From: CAYPPG01 sp964412555
GTDB lineage: Bacteria; Hinthialibacterota; Hinthialibacteria; Hinthialibacterales; Hinthialibacteraceae
Direction: 5' to 3'
Length of the DNA stretch: 64,000 nt
NCBI GenBank assembly: GCA_964412555.1
Contig: CAYPPG010000011.1
Span: 74,965-138,964, forward strand
Below, piece after piece: positions 26,654-35,938 of the stretch; within the stretch, counting starts at the first letter, position 1; every line of letters begins with the position of its first letter. Position numbers and translations under genes: made by a program. The notes beneath the pieces were generated by a model, which was not told where the DNA came from, did no database searches, and saw only the letters and a program-made list of their open reading frames with translations.

Positions 26654-28015
26654 TTATGCCATCCACCCTCTTTCAATTTCTTCCAGCGTTTTCTCTTTCG
26701 TTTCCGGAACAATCATCCATACAAAGAGAAACGTAATAACGCACATCGAGGCATACAACCAAAACGTAAAAGCATCGCTGATATAATCGACAAGGATCGG
26801 AAAAGTCCACGAGACAACGAAACAGGAAATCCACAAAAACACCGTTGCAATCGACATCGCCCGCCCGCGAATGCGAGTGGGAAAGATTTCCGACATGACC
26901 ACCCATACAACCGGCCCAAGGCTCATTGCAAATGAACCGACATACAGCAAAATAAAGATTAATATCCAAGGCCCTTCATAAAATTGAAAGTGAAACGTAC
27001 ATCCGGACAAGAAAAAGAAAATGCCCATCCCCGCTGACCCGATCAGCAAGAGAATTTTACGGCCGACTTTGTCAATGAGCCACAGCGCCACAATGGTAAA
27101 CAGAAGATTCACGATCCCGACAATGACCGCCATCAACAACGAATCCATCTGCCCATAACCGGCACTCGCGAAAATTCTCGGCGCATAGTACAAAACCGTA
27201 TTGATCCCGGTAATCTGCTGTAATATGGCTAGGACAATTCCAATCGTCAATGCAATACGCAAACCAGGTTGAAATAATTGAGTAATCGAACCGGTTTCGA
27301 GTGAAATGGTTTCTTTGATCTCTTTCATTTCCTGTTCCGCATGTTGCCGCCCGCCGATACGGCTCAGCGTAGACAGCGCATCCGATTCCATTCCCTGTTT
27401 CGTCAACCACCGCGGGCTTTCCGGTACGAAAACGAGAAAAACCATGAAAAAGAGTGCCGGCAAGGTTTCCGAAGCGAACATCCAGCGCCAATTTGTCGGT
27501 CCGATACCCACTAGCAGCCAATCGGCAATGTAAGCAAGCAAGATACCGGAAATGATGGCGAATTGATTGAGGGACACCAATCTCCCTCGTATTCGGGCAG
27601 GAGAGATTTCCGCAATGTAAAGCGGAGACAGCATCGAAGCGGCTCCCACCCCCAGTCCACCGACGAATCTCGCAATGACGAATTCAATCAACGTTCTTGG
27701 TAGCGCAGAACCGATAGCCGATACGATAAAGAGAAAAGCGGAAAGAAGAAGCACTTTCTTACGGCCGAACCGGTCGCTCAACATGCCCGCAAAACTCGCT
27801 CCGAAAACACATCCCACCAGCACCGAGCTGACGGCAAATCCTTCCCGCACCGCATCGAGTTCAAAGTGTTCCTTCACAAATCCAATCGCCCCCGCAATGA
27901 CAGCCGTATCGAATCCGAACAAAATCCCCCCGATGGCTGCAACGAGTGAAATCAGATAAACATATCCGACATTCCCTTGCTCATGTTGGTTCAACGCATT
28001 TTCTGTCGTGTGCAT
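26654..28015 (-). CDS. Sugar-porter-family MFS transporter
   Basis: 453 residues, about twelve membrane spans. Signature motifs are complete: GFDTAVIAGAI, GMLSDRFGRKKVLLL, RFVGGLGVGAASMLSPLYIAEISPARIRGR, PESPRWL, LIDKVGRKILL, EIFPTRIRGRAM and VPETK at the end. The family imports hexoses and pentoses by proton symport. GAAGGA lies 6 bases before the ATG. The stop codon immediately precedes the MurC-like start, so the two genes are likely translated together. Substrate not predictable, but xylose, galactose or arabinose types are typical. Confidence 0.9.
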   Translation of the reverse strand: MHTTENALNQHEQGNVGYVYLISLVAAIGGILFGFDTAVIAGAIGFVKEHFELDAVREGFAVSSVLVGCVFGASFAGMLSDRFGRKKVLLLSAFLFIVSAIGSALPRTLIEFVIARFVGGLGVGAASMLSPLYIAEISPARIRGRLVSLNQFAIISGILLAYIADWLLVGIGPTNWRWMFASETLPALFFMVFLVFVPESPRWLTKQGMESDALSTLSRIGGRQHAEQEMKEIKETISLETGSITQLFQPGLRIALTIGIVLAILQQITGINTVLYYAPRIFASAGYGQMDSLLMAVIVGIVNLLFTIVALWLIDKVGRKILLLIGSAGMGIFFFLSGCTFHFQFYEGPWILIFILLYVGSFAMSLGPVVWVVMSEIFPTRIRGRAMSIATVFLWISCFVVSWTFPILVDYISDAFTFWLYASMCVITFLFVWMIVPETKEKTLEEIERGWMA

Positions 28016-28157
28016 AGCTGTTCCTTCGCGAAATCAAATAGATGATCGAACTGACAATCAATACTGGATAATAAAGTACACGATTTTGGGTGGGAATCCA
28101 ATTGGCAGAAACAATAGGTGGTTTCTAAGGACTTTTAATAATGGCGAGTATCCCAAT

Positions 28158-29318
28158 TTATTTATAGAACGTCCATGCCTCTGCCTTTGAGGATGTTGTA
28201 TCTGAGAACGGAAGGATTACTCCGCCTTCACGATAGACGGCTAATCCAGCGTCGACGGTGCAAATCCAAAGGTTACCATACGAATCATTGAGAAGATTGA
28301 AAACCATGTTGCTTGGGAGAGGGGAATTATCTACAGTATAGAATGTCCATACTTCTCCATCATATTTCGCCAAGCCACTGGCTACGGGAGGGGAGTCACT
28401 GACAAGGCCGGCCCAAACATGATCTTGGGCATCGACTAGGAGAGTCCATACTCCATTGTTTGGCAAACCAGCAGTATCTTTGTCAAAGACGGTCCAATTC
28501 TGTCCATCGAACTTTACTATACCTCCATCGTTGCCAAAGACGCCATCGAATGTGCCAATCCAAACATGGCCCCGTGAATCAATGTCTACGGGAACAAGCC
28601 TGAGGCGAGGCAATGCAGAGTTTCGATGAGTATATGTTGTCCAGTCACCTTCGTGATCGAGTCTTGCCAGCCCCCTGCCCCATGTAGCGATCCACAGATC
28701 TCCCTTCTTGTCAAATTCGAAGGAACCCAATACATTGGTCTGAAGTCCAGAGTTCCCTTGGTGATATGTAGTCCAGCTCTGGCCATCAAACTGAGAAAGC
28801 CCTCCTTGAGATGAAATCCATAGATTTCCACTGCGGTCAAATTTAAGATATGTAACATTATTGTCTGGCAGACCGGAATTTGACTTTGTGTATGTGGTCC
28901 AATTGGTGCCATCGAATTTTACCAGTCCACCTCCTGTGCTATGAGTCGCTCCTGTTCCAATCCACACATCTCCATTATCGTCAAATGCGAATGCCATAAC
29001 ATTATTGTGAGGCAATCCGGAGTTCTCAGTATTCCATATAGTCCATTTTTCGCCATCAAACATCGAAAGGCCGTTTCCAGGACCGATTCCAGCGCTATGT
29101 CCGACCCATACGGGAGGACTATGACCAAGCCACAATTTCCCTGACGGATCGATTCCGATACTGGCTATTCGGTTATCCGCCAGTCCGGAGTTTTCTGTGT
29201 TGAATATCATCCACTCCGGATTTTGCGAAAAGGCGCTTCGCGGAAAAAAGACAGGTGTTGCTATCGATACAATGGCTAGAATCAAGGCTACAAAACATGC
29301 AATATTGTAACGAATCAT
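28158..29318 (-). CDS. Secreted seven-bladed beta-propeller (Reg_prop-like) protein
   Basis: 386 residues from the ATG preceded by GGGGAGA at 8 bases. A signal peptide (MIRYNIACFVALILAIVSIATP) is followed by seven repeats of the form NSGLPxNxVxxxxxDxxGxxWIGT. These match the blades seen in the sensor halves of hybrid two-component proteins, where they bind glycans. No kinase domain is attached. It may be a free extracellular binding protein. It lies between the sugar porter and the lactamase/dehydrogenase fusion. Confidence 0.8.
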   Translation of the reverse strand: MIRYNIACFVALILAIVSIATPVFFPRSAFSQNPEWMIFNTENSGLADNRIASIGIDPSGKLWLGHSPPVWVGHSAGIGPGNGLSMFDGEKWTIWNTENSGLPHNNVMAFAFDDNGDVWIGTGATHSTGGGLVKFDGTNWTTYTKSNSGLPDNNVTYLKFDRSGNLWISSQGGLSQFDGQSWTTYHQGNSGLQTNVLGSFEFDKKGDLWIATWGRGLARLDHEGDWTTYTHRNSALPRLRLVPVDIDSRGHVWIGTFDGVFGNDGGIVKFDGQNWTVFDKDTAGLPNNGVWTLLVDAQDHVWAGLVSDSPPVASGLAKYDGEVWTFYTVDNSPLPSNMVFNLLNDSYGNLWICTVDAGLAVYREGGVILPFSDTTSSKAEAWTFYK

Positions 29319-29494
29319 GAGATTCTCCCCGAATTCAATAAAAAATAGAGTGAACAAAAGTCTATTCCTGTTCAGTATACTAAATTCATCCAGAGATTTC
29401 TAGATAACGTAGGGAGATTCGTAATTCTTAACTTTTTAGAGAGCGGAAGACAGGATGAATCAGCTCCCCTCTGCTGTACCTATCCAGTATCGGC

Positions 29495-31402
29495 TTAATA
29501 CCCCGCTTCCTTATCCACCACATTCAACAACGGCTCCCCGTTGGCGAATCGCCGCACATTTTCACGAAACAGATACCACACTCGGACATCTTTCTCCACC
29601 GTCCGTCCGGACATGTGCGGTGTAATAATGACATTGTCCATTTTCCACATCGGATGATCGGAAGGCAGCGGTTCGGGATCGGTGACGTCCAAACCCGCCC
29701 CTGCGATTTTCCCGGTTTTCAACGCCTCGATCATGGCATCCTGATCGACGGTTTGCCCTCTTCCGATATTGATAAAAATCGCGGTGGGCTTCATCAACTC
29801 GAAACGTTTTTTGTCGATGTATTTATTCGTATGTTCAGTCAATGGAACGGTGGATACGACATAATCCGCTTCAGGCAGCAGTGCATCCAGTTCGTCCGGT
29901 TTGCCGATATGTCTAACATAGCGTGGTTTTTCCATGTCTTTCGGATCGATAGCAAAAATACGCATATCGAAACCGGCCGCCCGCTGCGCGACTTGGCTGC
30001 CGATTCCCCCCAATCCCAAGATCAGCATCGTTTTATCTTTCAGTTCCGTCAGCCTGTGCCCGGGGACTTGCCGGAATTTCGGATCGAGGATTTGCTGCTT
30101 ATATTGAGCGGCCAGTCCTTTGGAAAACATCAACGCCATCCCGATTACATGATCTGCGATGGGAGAACCATGCATCCCGCGCGCATTGGTTAGAATGACG
30201 TCGCTCTCCACAAATTCTGGGAATAAATAGTAATTCACACCGGCCGTTCGCGAATGAACCCATCGTAATTTCTCGGCCGCTTCGAATTGTTCTTTGTTGA
30301 TCGGACCCATCATACCGTCGACATCTTCGATTTTACCGTTGATATCCCGCCTCGAATCGGCTTCGATAAATTCCAAGTTCGGCGCGACTAGTTTTAACTG
30401 TTGGATTTCACTTCGATCCAATCCCCGTACCAACACTTTCTTCGGGGGTGTCCATCCGGGAGAGTCTTTTGTCGGTGACGGTCCCACTTGTAAATCCAAT
30501 TCCACCAGTTCCAGCGGCGTGATTTGGCCGGTGATTTCTTTATACACATGCTCGATGTTGGCTGTACGCGGATCCACTCCCGTCCATTCCTTGTACATCG
30601 GAATGTCGATGGCTTCCTTTGTTTGTTCGAGAGATTTTCCCGCATCCACACATTTCTGAACTTGCTTGCGCAGCTCTATGAAATATTGTTTTTGTGTTTC
30701 TAAAAGATCTTTGCCGGTCAATTTTCCATGACCTGGCGCAACAGTTTCGATGTCAATTTCCTGCACTTCGGACAGGATCGCGATCCAGCTTTCCGAGATC
30801 GATTCACCCATATAATTGAATGCGCCATTGACACATAGATCGCCGCTGAAAAGGATTTTCTCCTTCGGCAAATAGGCTACTGCATCACCTTTTGTATGCG
30901 CATGACCGAAATGCAATAACTCAACGCGATGCTCACCGTCATCAAATACCATGGAATCGTCGAATAAAAGAGTGGCCGGCTCAAAATCTAGTTTTTGGTA
31001 GTCAGGTTTGTTTTTCACATAATTGTCATAGGATTTTTGATAGACCGGTTCAAGGAGTTTTTCCGCACAATTCCGCTGTGCGATGATCGTCGCACCGGCG
31101 TCGACAAATACATTGTTTCCCAGCGCATGGTCCCCATGATGATGCGTGTCGAAAACAAACCGAATGGGTTTATCTGTTGTTCCACGGATATCCTCGATGA
31201 CCTGTTCGGCGTGATCCGGAAAATTCGCGTCAATCACCAGTACGTACTCGTTGAAAACAATCCACCCGTTATTGCAGCTGCGGTCATTGTATCGAAAAAA
31301 GACATCCGGGGCAATTTCCTGTGCATCAGCAAAGCCATACAATGGCATAAGCGATAATGTGAATACCAAAGTCACCAATACTTGTTTCCAAAACCTGTTC
31401 AT
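29495..31402 (-). CDS. Fusion of secreted metallo-beta-lactamase-fold hydrolase and D-2-hydroxyacid dehydrogenase
   Basis: 635 residues from the ATG that has AGGAG 6 bases upstream. The signal peptide (~residues 1-27) leads into an MBL domain with HxHxDH (His87, His89, Asp91, His92), a later GHAHTKGD His, FSGDL Asp and PGHG His: a full dinuclear metal site. From about residue 300 a D-isomer 2-hydroxyacid dehydrogenase follows, with LGLGGIGSQVAQ for NAD(P), NIGRGQTVD Arg, the DVTDPEPLP Glu and ITPHMSG His. Both halves look active. Export of a nicotinamide-dependent enzyme is puzzling. It is divergent from the SorC regulator and shares its operator region. Confidence 0.88.
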   Translation of the reverse strand: MNRFWKQVLVTLVFTLSLMPLYGFADAQEIAPDVFFRYNDRSCNNGWIVFNEYVLVIDANFPDHAEQVIEDIRGTTDKPIRFVFDTHHHGDHALGNNVFVDAGATIIAQRNCAEKLLEPVYQKSYDNYVKNKPDYQKLDFEPATLLFDDSMVFDDGEHRVELLHFGHAHTKGDAVAYLPKEKILFSGDLCVNGAFNYMGESISESWIAILSEVQEIDIETVAPGHGKLTGKDLLETQKQYFIELRKQVQKCVDAGKSLEQTKEAIDIPMYKEWTGVDPRTANIEHVYKEITGQITPLELVELDLQVGPSPTKDSPGWTPPKKVLVRGLDRSEIQQLKLVAPNLEFIEADSRRDINGKIEDVDGMMGPINKEQFEAAEKLRWVHSRTAGVNYYLFPEFVESDVILTNARGMHGSPIADHVIGMALMFSKGLAAQYKQQILDPKFRQVPGHRLTELKDKTMLILGLGGIGSQVAQRAAGFDMRIFAIDPKDMEKPRYVRHIGKPDELDALLPEADYVVSTVPLTEHTNKYIDKKRFELMKPTAIFINIGRGQTVDQDAMIEALKTGKIAGAGLDVTDPEPLPSDHPMWKMDNVIITPHMSGRTVEKDVRVWYLFRENVRRFANGEPLLNVVDKEAGY

Positions 31403-31632
31403 AATCATCTCCTGAATTGTAAAAAAAGGTAAACGAATTATACATCGTTTTTCAAATCTTGCCCGTTCCATACATTCTTTTTCCAGGGACGTTGTCCACC
31501 GATTTTCTTCTTTCACTTTATTGGCTGCGTATGCATTGATTTTTTTTACTTTGGTTCGATGGGCTGCTTCGCTTGCTTTTGGCACCGCTTGCAAGCGCTT
31601 TACAGAAAAGCAATCCGGTTCATAATTGAGTG

Positions 31633-31657
31633 ATTGTTCAATTGCGAACAAATGTTC
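31633..31657. promoter_or_regulatory. Putative operator of the SorC-type regulator, site 1
   Basis: Contains ATTGTTCA, a 5-base spacer and the perfect 12-bp palindrome GAACAAATGTTC (31646-31657). The reverse complement of the whole 25 bases matches 42391-42415 at 22 positions. It lies directly before the regulator's ATG and between divergent genes, fitting autoregulation and possible control of the lactamase/dehydrogenase fusion. Confidence 0.75.
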
Positions 31658-31661
31658 ATAT

Positions 31662-32633
31662 ATGAGTCGAACCATGCCGATTTCAAGTAAAGATCATCGT
31701 TTTCTGTATAAAATAGCCAAAGCCTATTATGCGGAAGGATTGACACAACAAGCCATTTCCAAACGTTTTCGCATTTCTCGTCCCAAGGTCTCACGATTGC
31801 TCCAACAAGCCAAAGAGGAACGAATCGTCACGATTACCTTATTCCCTCCTTCCGGTGATCACTCCGATCTCGAAAACAAATTGGAACAGCAATACGGCTT
31901 AGTTGAAGCCATTGTTGTGAGTGTCAGCGATGCGAAAAATCCTCATATCATCACGCGCGAATTAGGCCCTGCTGCGGCAGAGGTTCTGCTGCGGTCGATC
32001 AAAGGAAGCGAGACGATCGCCTTAGCGTGGGGACGCTCCATCTTGGGAATGGTGGAAGCGATTCCGATGCAATCCATGCAGGATTTGACCATTGTTCAGA
32101 TGATCGGAGGACTCGGTTCGGAAAGTTCCGATGAACATTCGACAGAATTGGTGCGACGCGCCGCCCAAAAGCTCAATGCCGATTTTCGCCTCTTGTCTGC
32201 CCCAGGAATTATTTCCAATCACTCCGCTTTAAAAGCCTTGCAAACCGATTCGCATATTTCAGAAACTCTTACAATGGCTGCACAAGCGGAAATCGCCGTA
32301 GTTGGCTTAGGTGTTCTGAGTCCCGATTCCGTGTTGTTGAAAGGTGGAGAAATTCTAAGTAAAAGTGACGTTAAAACATTGATGAACGCAGGCGCAGTGG
32401 GAGATATCATTTTGCGTTTTATGGACGATCAGGGGAAACCACTGGATCTTGATGTGAATCACAGAATCTTGGGATTATCTTTATCCCAACTCAAAAGAAT
32501 CCCCCGTGTAATCGCCGTCGCCGGAGGAGAAACCAAATTCGAAATCATATTGGCAGCCCTGCGATCCAAAATTCTCAATGTTTTAGTGACAGATGCCGGC
32601 ACTGCGAAACGGCTGGTAAAAAGCAATATTTAA
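31662..32633 (+). CDS. SorC/DeoR-type sugar-binding transcriptional regulator
   Basis: About 323 residues. The helix-turn-helix lies at residues ~15-40 (LTQQAISKRFRISRPKVSRLLQQAKEERIV). A SorC effector domain follows, related to sugar-phosphate isomerases (ALAWGRSILGMVEAIP, TIVQMIGGLGS, LLSAPGII, VGLGVLSPDS, and VAGGETKFEIILAALRSKILNVLVTDAGTA at the end). These regulators bind a phosphorylated sugar and usually govern the adjacent catabolic operon. A second ATG at 31674 is an alternative start; neither has a strong ribosome site. The operator overlaps its immediate upstream DNA. Confidence 0.9.
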   Translation: MSRTMPISSKDHRFLYKIAKAYYAEGLTQQAISKRFRISRPKVSRLLQQAKEERIVTITLFPPSGDHSDLENKLEQQYGLVEAIVVSVSDAKNPHIITRELGPAAAEVLLRSIKGSETIALAWGRSILGMVEAIPMQSMQDLTIVQMIGGLGSESSDEHSTELVRRAAQKLNADFRLLSAPGIISNHSALKALQTDSHISETLTMAAQAEIAVVGLGVLSPDSVLLKGGEILSKSDVKTLMNAGAVGDIILRFMDDQGKPLDLDVNHRILGLSLSQLKRIPRVIAVAGGETKFEIILAALRSKILNVLVTDAGTAKRLVKSNI

Positions 32634-32639
32634 ATTATC

Positions 32640-32836
32640 CAAAAGGGGTTAAAGAAGATAGCCGGCGGGCAACGCCCCTGGAAAGAAAAGTTTTCAAGAA
32701 ATACGCCCTGAAAGGGCAAAAGAAATCATCATTACCAGCCCTGAAAGGGCAAAAGAAGATAGCCAGCGGGCATCGCCCCTGGAAAAGAAAAAAGAAAAGT
32801 TTCAATAAATAACACGCCCTGAAAGGGCAAAAGAAA
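32640..32836. repeat. Cluster of CCCTGAAAGGG / GGGCAACGCCCC repeats between regulator and isomerase genes
   Basis: Two GGGCAACGCCCCTGG-type parts (second with GGGCATCGCCCC) and three CCCTGAAAGGGC parts, all in the same orientation, fill the 232-base space after the regulator's stop. The hairpins would sit inside the transcript if the regulator and catabolic genes are co-transcribed. Confidence 0.8.
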
Positions 32837-32865
32837 TTGCCATTCAACAAACGCAGAGGTTATCA

Positions 32866-33465
32866 ATGCTTTATAAATACATCAAACAAGCCAACAAAAT
32901 TCTCCAAAAAGAAACCCAAGCGATCCTCTCGATCACTGAACAACTCGACAATTCGCTCGATCAAGCCATCGATCTGTTTTGTAACTGCCAGGGACACGTG
33001 ATGATAACCGGTACAGGCACTTCACGCTTTGTCGCCGAACGAATCGCCCACTTATTCAACTGCTGCGGCACCCCGGCAATGTTCATCAACGCCGCCGACA
33101 GTTTACACGGCGGAGCGGGAGCGGTGACTGACAAAGAAGTTCTTTTCTGCATCTCCAAAGGCGGAAAAAGCGCAGAAATCAACGACTTCGCCAAAATCGC
33201 CAAATCACGCGGCGCAAAGCTGGTCGCATTGACCGAAAACCGTGAATCCCCTCTAGCAGAAATGAGCGATCTGATTCTGTGCATCCAAACACCTGAAGAT
33301 GTTGATCCCTACGGCATGATCGCAACCGGAAGTTCACTCGTCAACAGCGCTGTCGGAGACATTTTGTGTGTTCTATTGTTGGAAGCCCGTGGGTACACGA
33401 AAGAAAAATTCGGAGAGACTCACCCGGGTGGAGCGGTTGGAAAAAAATTGGAAGAGGAGAAATAG
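32866..33465 (+). CDS. SIS-domain sugar-phosphate isomerase (GutQ/KpsF-like, lacking CBS domains)
   Basis: 199 residues forming one SIS domain. Visible are GHVMITGTGTSRFVAERIAHLF, CISKGGKSAEINDFAKIAKSRGAKLVALTENRESPLAEMSD and the family end GETHPGGAVGKKL. GutQ/KpsF proteins interconvert D-ribulose 5-phosphate and D-arabinose 5-phosphate but are ~320-330 residues with two CBS domains, absent here. GAGG lies 6 bases before the ATG. It is followed after 17 bases by the zinc dehydrogenase. An aldose/ketose phosphate isomerisation in the local pathway is likely. Confidence 0.82.
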   Translation: MLYKYIKQANKILQKETQAILSITEQLDNSLDQAIDLFCNCQGHVMITGTGTSRFVAERIAHLFNCCGTPAMFINAADSLHGGAGAVTDKEVLFCISKGGKSAEINDFAKIAKSRGAKLVALTENRESPLAEMSDLILCIQTPEDVDPYGMIATGSSLVNSAVGDILCVLLLEARGYTKEKFGETHPGGAVGKKLEEEK

Positions 33466-33482
33466 TTTTTAAGGAGAAACAA

Positions 33483-34532
33483 TTGAAATCAGCATTTTTA
33501 ATAGCACCCGAAAAAATCGAACTACGCGAAGTGCCAAAGCCAACTGTGCCGGAAGACGGTCTCTTGATGCAAGTGAAAAACTGCGGCATCTGCGGTTCCG
33601 ATCTCCGCCGTTGGAAAGAAGGCCCTCCGCCGGACATTGACGGCATTGTTCCCGGTCATGAAGCTTCCGGAATTGTCGTCGAAGCAGGAAAGAAAGTCCA
33701 TCGATTTCAAGAAGGAGATTCCATCTCGATTGCCCCGGATATCCACTGCGGCCTCTGTTACTACTGCCGCCGTGGCATGTTCAATCTATGCGATGATTTA
33801 CGCTTGATCGGCATCACCCCCGGATACCCCGGTGCTTTTTCCGAGTATATTCTACTCACAGGTGAAATCCTGCAAAACGGAATTGTCCACCGCATGCCCG
33901 ACGGAATGGATTATCCCAGCGCCGCCTTTGCAGAACCCTGCTGTTCGGTACTGGCCACACACCAAAAATTAGGTGACAGTTTGGATCAGGTCATTGTCGT
34001 CATCGGAGCCGGCCCCATCGGCTGCTTACTGGTTCACCTCGCCAAAAAACGCGGTGCACGTGTCATTGTTTCCCAACGAAGCATCAGCCGGAAAAAAATG
34101 GTGGAATCATTTGATCCGGATTTGGTTGTCACCCCCTTAGAAACGGATGTCGTACAAGCGGTTCGCGATTTCACTGGCGGGATCGGCGCGGATGTTGTCA
34201 TCTGCGCCAACCCGGTTGCGGAAACACAAACACAGGCGGTGGAAATGACTCGTAAGGGCGGTCAGATTCATCTCTTCGGCGGATTGCCAAAAGCCAATCC
34301 CATGACCACCTTGGATTCCAACAAAATCCATTATGGCGAAATGACGATTGTCGGAGATTTTTCCTATCACCCCAGCATTCACGAACTGGCTTTGAATGTA
34401 TTGCACGAAGGCGTCATTCCCGCCGAACGGTTTATCACCAAAATGTTCCCCCTGGACGGCATTCAAGAAGCGTTCGAAACCGCCGCTGCAGGAACAGAAA
34501 TCAAAGTCATGATCGAAATGGAAAAGGATTAA
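33483..34532 (+). CDS. Zinc-dependent medium-chain (polyol-type) dehydrogenase
   Basis: 349 residues from a TTG start, chosen because GGAG lies 6 bases upstream and homology begins here. The catalytic zinc site is CGICGSD with GHEASGIV. The structural zinc cysteines are CGLCYYCRRGMFNLC. The coenzyme fold is VVIGAGPIGCLL. This is the sorbitol/threonine dehydrogenase branch, which oxidises secondary alcohols of polyols with NAD(P). It lies between the SIS isomerase and the DRL-like gene with small gaps (17 and 4 bases), so these three genes are an operon core. Confidence 0.88.
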   Translation: MKSAFLIAPEKIELREVPKPTVPEDGLLMQVKNCGICGSDLRRWKEGPPPDIDGIVPGHEASGIVVEAGKKVHRFQEGDSISIAPDIHCGLCYYCRRGMFNLCDDLRLIGITPGYPGAFSEYILLTGEILQNGIVHRMPDGMDYPSAAFAEPCCSVLATHQKLGDSLDQVIVVIGAGPIGCLLVHLAKKRGARVIVSQRSISRKKMVESFDPDLVVTPLETDVVQAVRDFTGGIGADVVICANPVAETQTQAVEMTRKGGQIHLFGGLPKANPMTTLDSNKIHYGEMTIVGDFSYHPSIHELALNVLHEGVIPAERFITKMFPLDGIQEAFETAAAGTEIKVMIEMEKD

Positions 34533-34536
34533 AGAT

Positions 34537-35901
34537 ATGATCGGAATGCACCTGGAATTGCTTGAAAGAGAACAACAAAACCAGCCCGTAAAAATAGGCC
34601 TGATCGGTGCCGGTCAGATGGGCACCGACGTCATAGCGCAAGTCACCAAGATGAAAGGCATCGAAGTCGTTGCCGCCGCCGATATCGATATCGGCCGTGC
34701 AATCAATGCGTATAAAATCGGACAGGCGGAAGGAGAAACCGTCGTCGTAGAAACTCCCCAAGAAGCGGATGCGGCGGTTCATGCTGGCAAATACGCCATA
34801 GCCAAAGAGTACAGGATCATCACCGCCATGAAGAGCATCGATGTCATGCTGGAATCGACCGGCATCCCCGAAATCGGCGCGATTGCCGCTCTGCAATCAA
34901 CACGCAACGGCCAACAACTGGCTATGATGAATGTCGAAACCGACATCACGGTAGGCCCGATTCTCAACTGGTACGCCAAACAAAATGGTGTGCTGTATGC
35001 CCTGGCAGCCGGTGATGAACCCGCCGCCTGCAAAGAACTTTTTGATTTCGCCGAGTCGCTTGGCTTTACCATCGTGGCCGCCGGCAAAGGGAAAAACAAT
35101 CCCCTCGACCGCTACGCCCGCCCGGACGACCCCGCCTGGGCCAACGAAGCGGCACGCCGTGGATTGACCCCCACCATGCTGATCGAATTCGTCGACGGCA
35201 GCAAAACCATGATCGAAATGGCCGCCGTCTCCAACGCCACCGGCCTCATCCCGGATATCCGCGGTATGCACGGCCCGAACACCAACCGCGATGAATTGAA
35301 CAAAGCCTTCGCGCTCCAAAATGACGGTGGGTGCTTGAGCCGTCCCGGATGCGTCGACTACGGAGTCGGCCATGTCGCTCCCGGTGTGTTCCTCATCGTC
35401 ACCACGGATCACCCCCGCCTGCGCGAAGCCCTTGTCCTCCGCGATATGGGCCATGGCCCCTATTACACCCTCTTTCGCCCGTTCCATCTCTGCAGCATCG
35501 AAGTCCCTCTCACCTGCGCCATGCTGGCCATCCGAAAAAAATCGAATATGGAACCCCTGAACCGCTTGGTTTCCGAGGTCTTCGCAGTCGCCAAACGGGA
35601 TTTACAACCAGGAGACAGCCTGGAGATGATCGGCGGCTCCGCATTCTACAGTTTGATCGATACATACGAGATCGCCAAACAGGAAAATCTACTCCCGATT
35701 GGCTTAGCCAAAGGAGCCATCGTGAAAAATACAATCCCCAAAGATCAACCCATCACCTATAAGGACGTCGAACTGCAAGAATCATCCACACTCATTCAAC
35801 TCCGCCGCCTCCAAGACCAATGGATGGACAAATCAATCACCGAAAACGATTTACAGCAAAAAATCAACGTACTCGCTAACCCTGAAGAGCGCGGAAGATA
35901 A
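34537..35901 (+). CDS. DRL-like (DXR-II family) NAD(P)-dependent reductoisomerase with SAF domain
   Basis: 454 residues. The Rossmann start VKIGLIGAGQMGTDVIAQV, the stretch AAGDEPAACKELFDFAESLGFTIV, the AGKGKNNPLDRYA segment, EFVDGSKTMIEMAAVSNATG, IRGMHGPN and the SAF-type end match the homoserine-dehydrogenase-like DRL family. Brucella DRL converts 1-deoxyxylulose 5-phosphate to 2-C-methylerythritol 4-phosphate. I judged the match from memory of that sequence. Many family members occur in sugar clusters with other substrates. Its place between a polyol dehydrogenase and an FGGY kinase argues for a catabolic acyloin-type rearrangement rather than isoprenoid synthesis. Confidence 0.82.
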   Translation: MIGMHLELLEREQQNQPVKIGLIGAGQMGTDVIAQVTKMKGIEVVAAADIDIGRAINAYKIGQAEGETVVVETPQEADAAVHAGKYAIAKEYRIITAMKSIDVMLESTGIPEIGAIAALQSTRNGQQLAMMNVETDITVGPILNWYAKQNGVLYALAAGDEPAACKELFDFAESLGFTIVAAGKGKNNPLDRYARPDDPAWANEAARRGLTPTMLIEFVDGSKTMIEMAAVSNATGLIPDIRGMHGPNTNRDELNKAFALQNDGGCLSRPGCVDYGVGHVAPGVFLIVTTDHPRLREALVLRDMGHGPYYTLFRPFHLCSIEVPLTCAMLAIRKKSNMEPLNRLVSEVFAVAKRDLQPGDSLEMIGGSAFYSLIDTYEIAKQENLLPIGLAKGAIVKNTIPKDQPITYKDVELQESSTLIQLRRLQDQWMDKSITENDLQQKINVLANPEERGR

Positions 35902-35938
35902 CAACCCACTAGCCCTGTAGGCGTGGAAGATGAATGCT

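Noticed and set aside
32635..32850. Minus-strand frames reading FQGRCPLA or CPFRA, also at 35994-36206 and 62645-62934
   Set aside because: They are frames through the dispersed CCCTGAAAGGG / GGGCAACGCCCC repeat and appear at every copy.
34897..35487. Long antisense frame in the DRL-like gene
   Set aside because: Shadow of a well-supported gene with strong codon bias.
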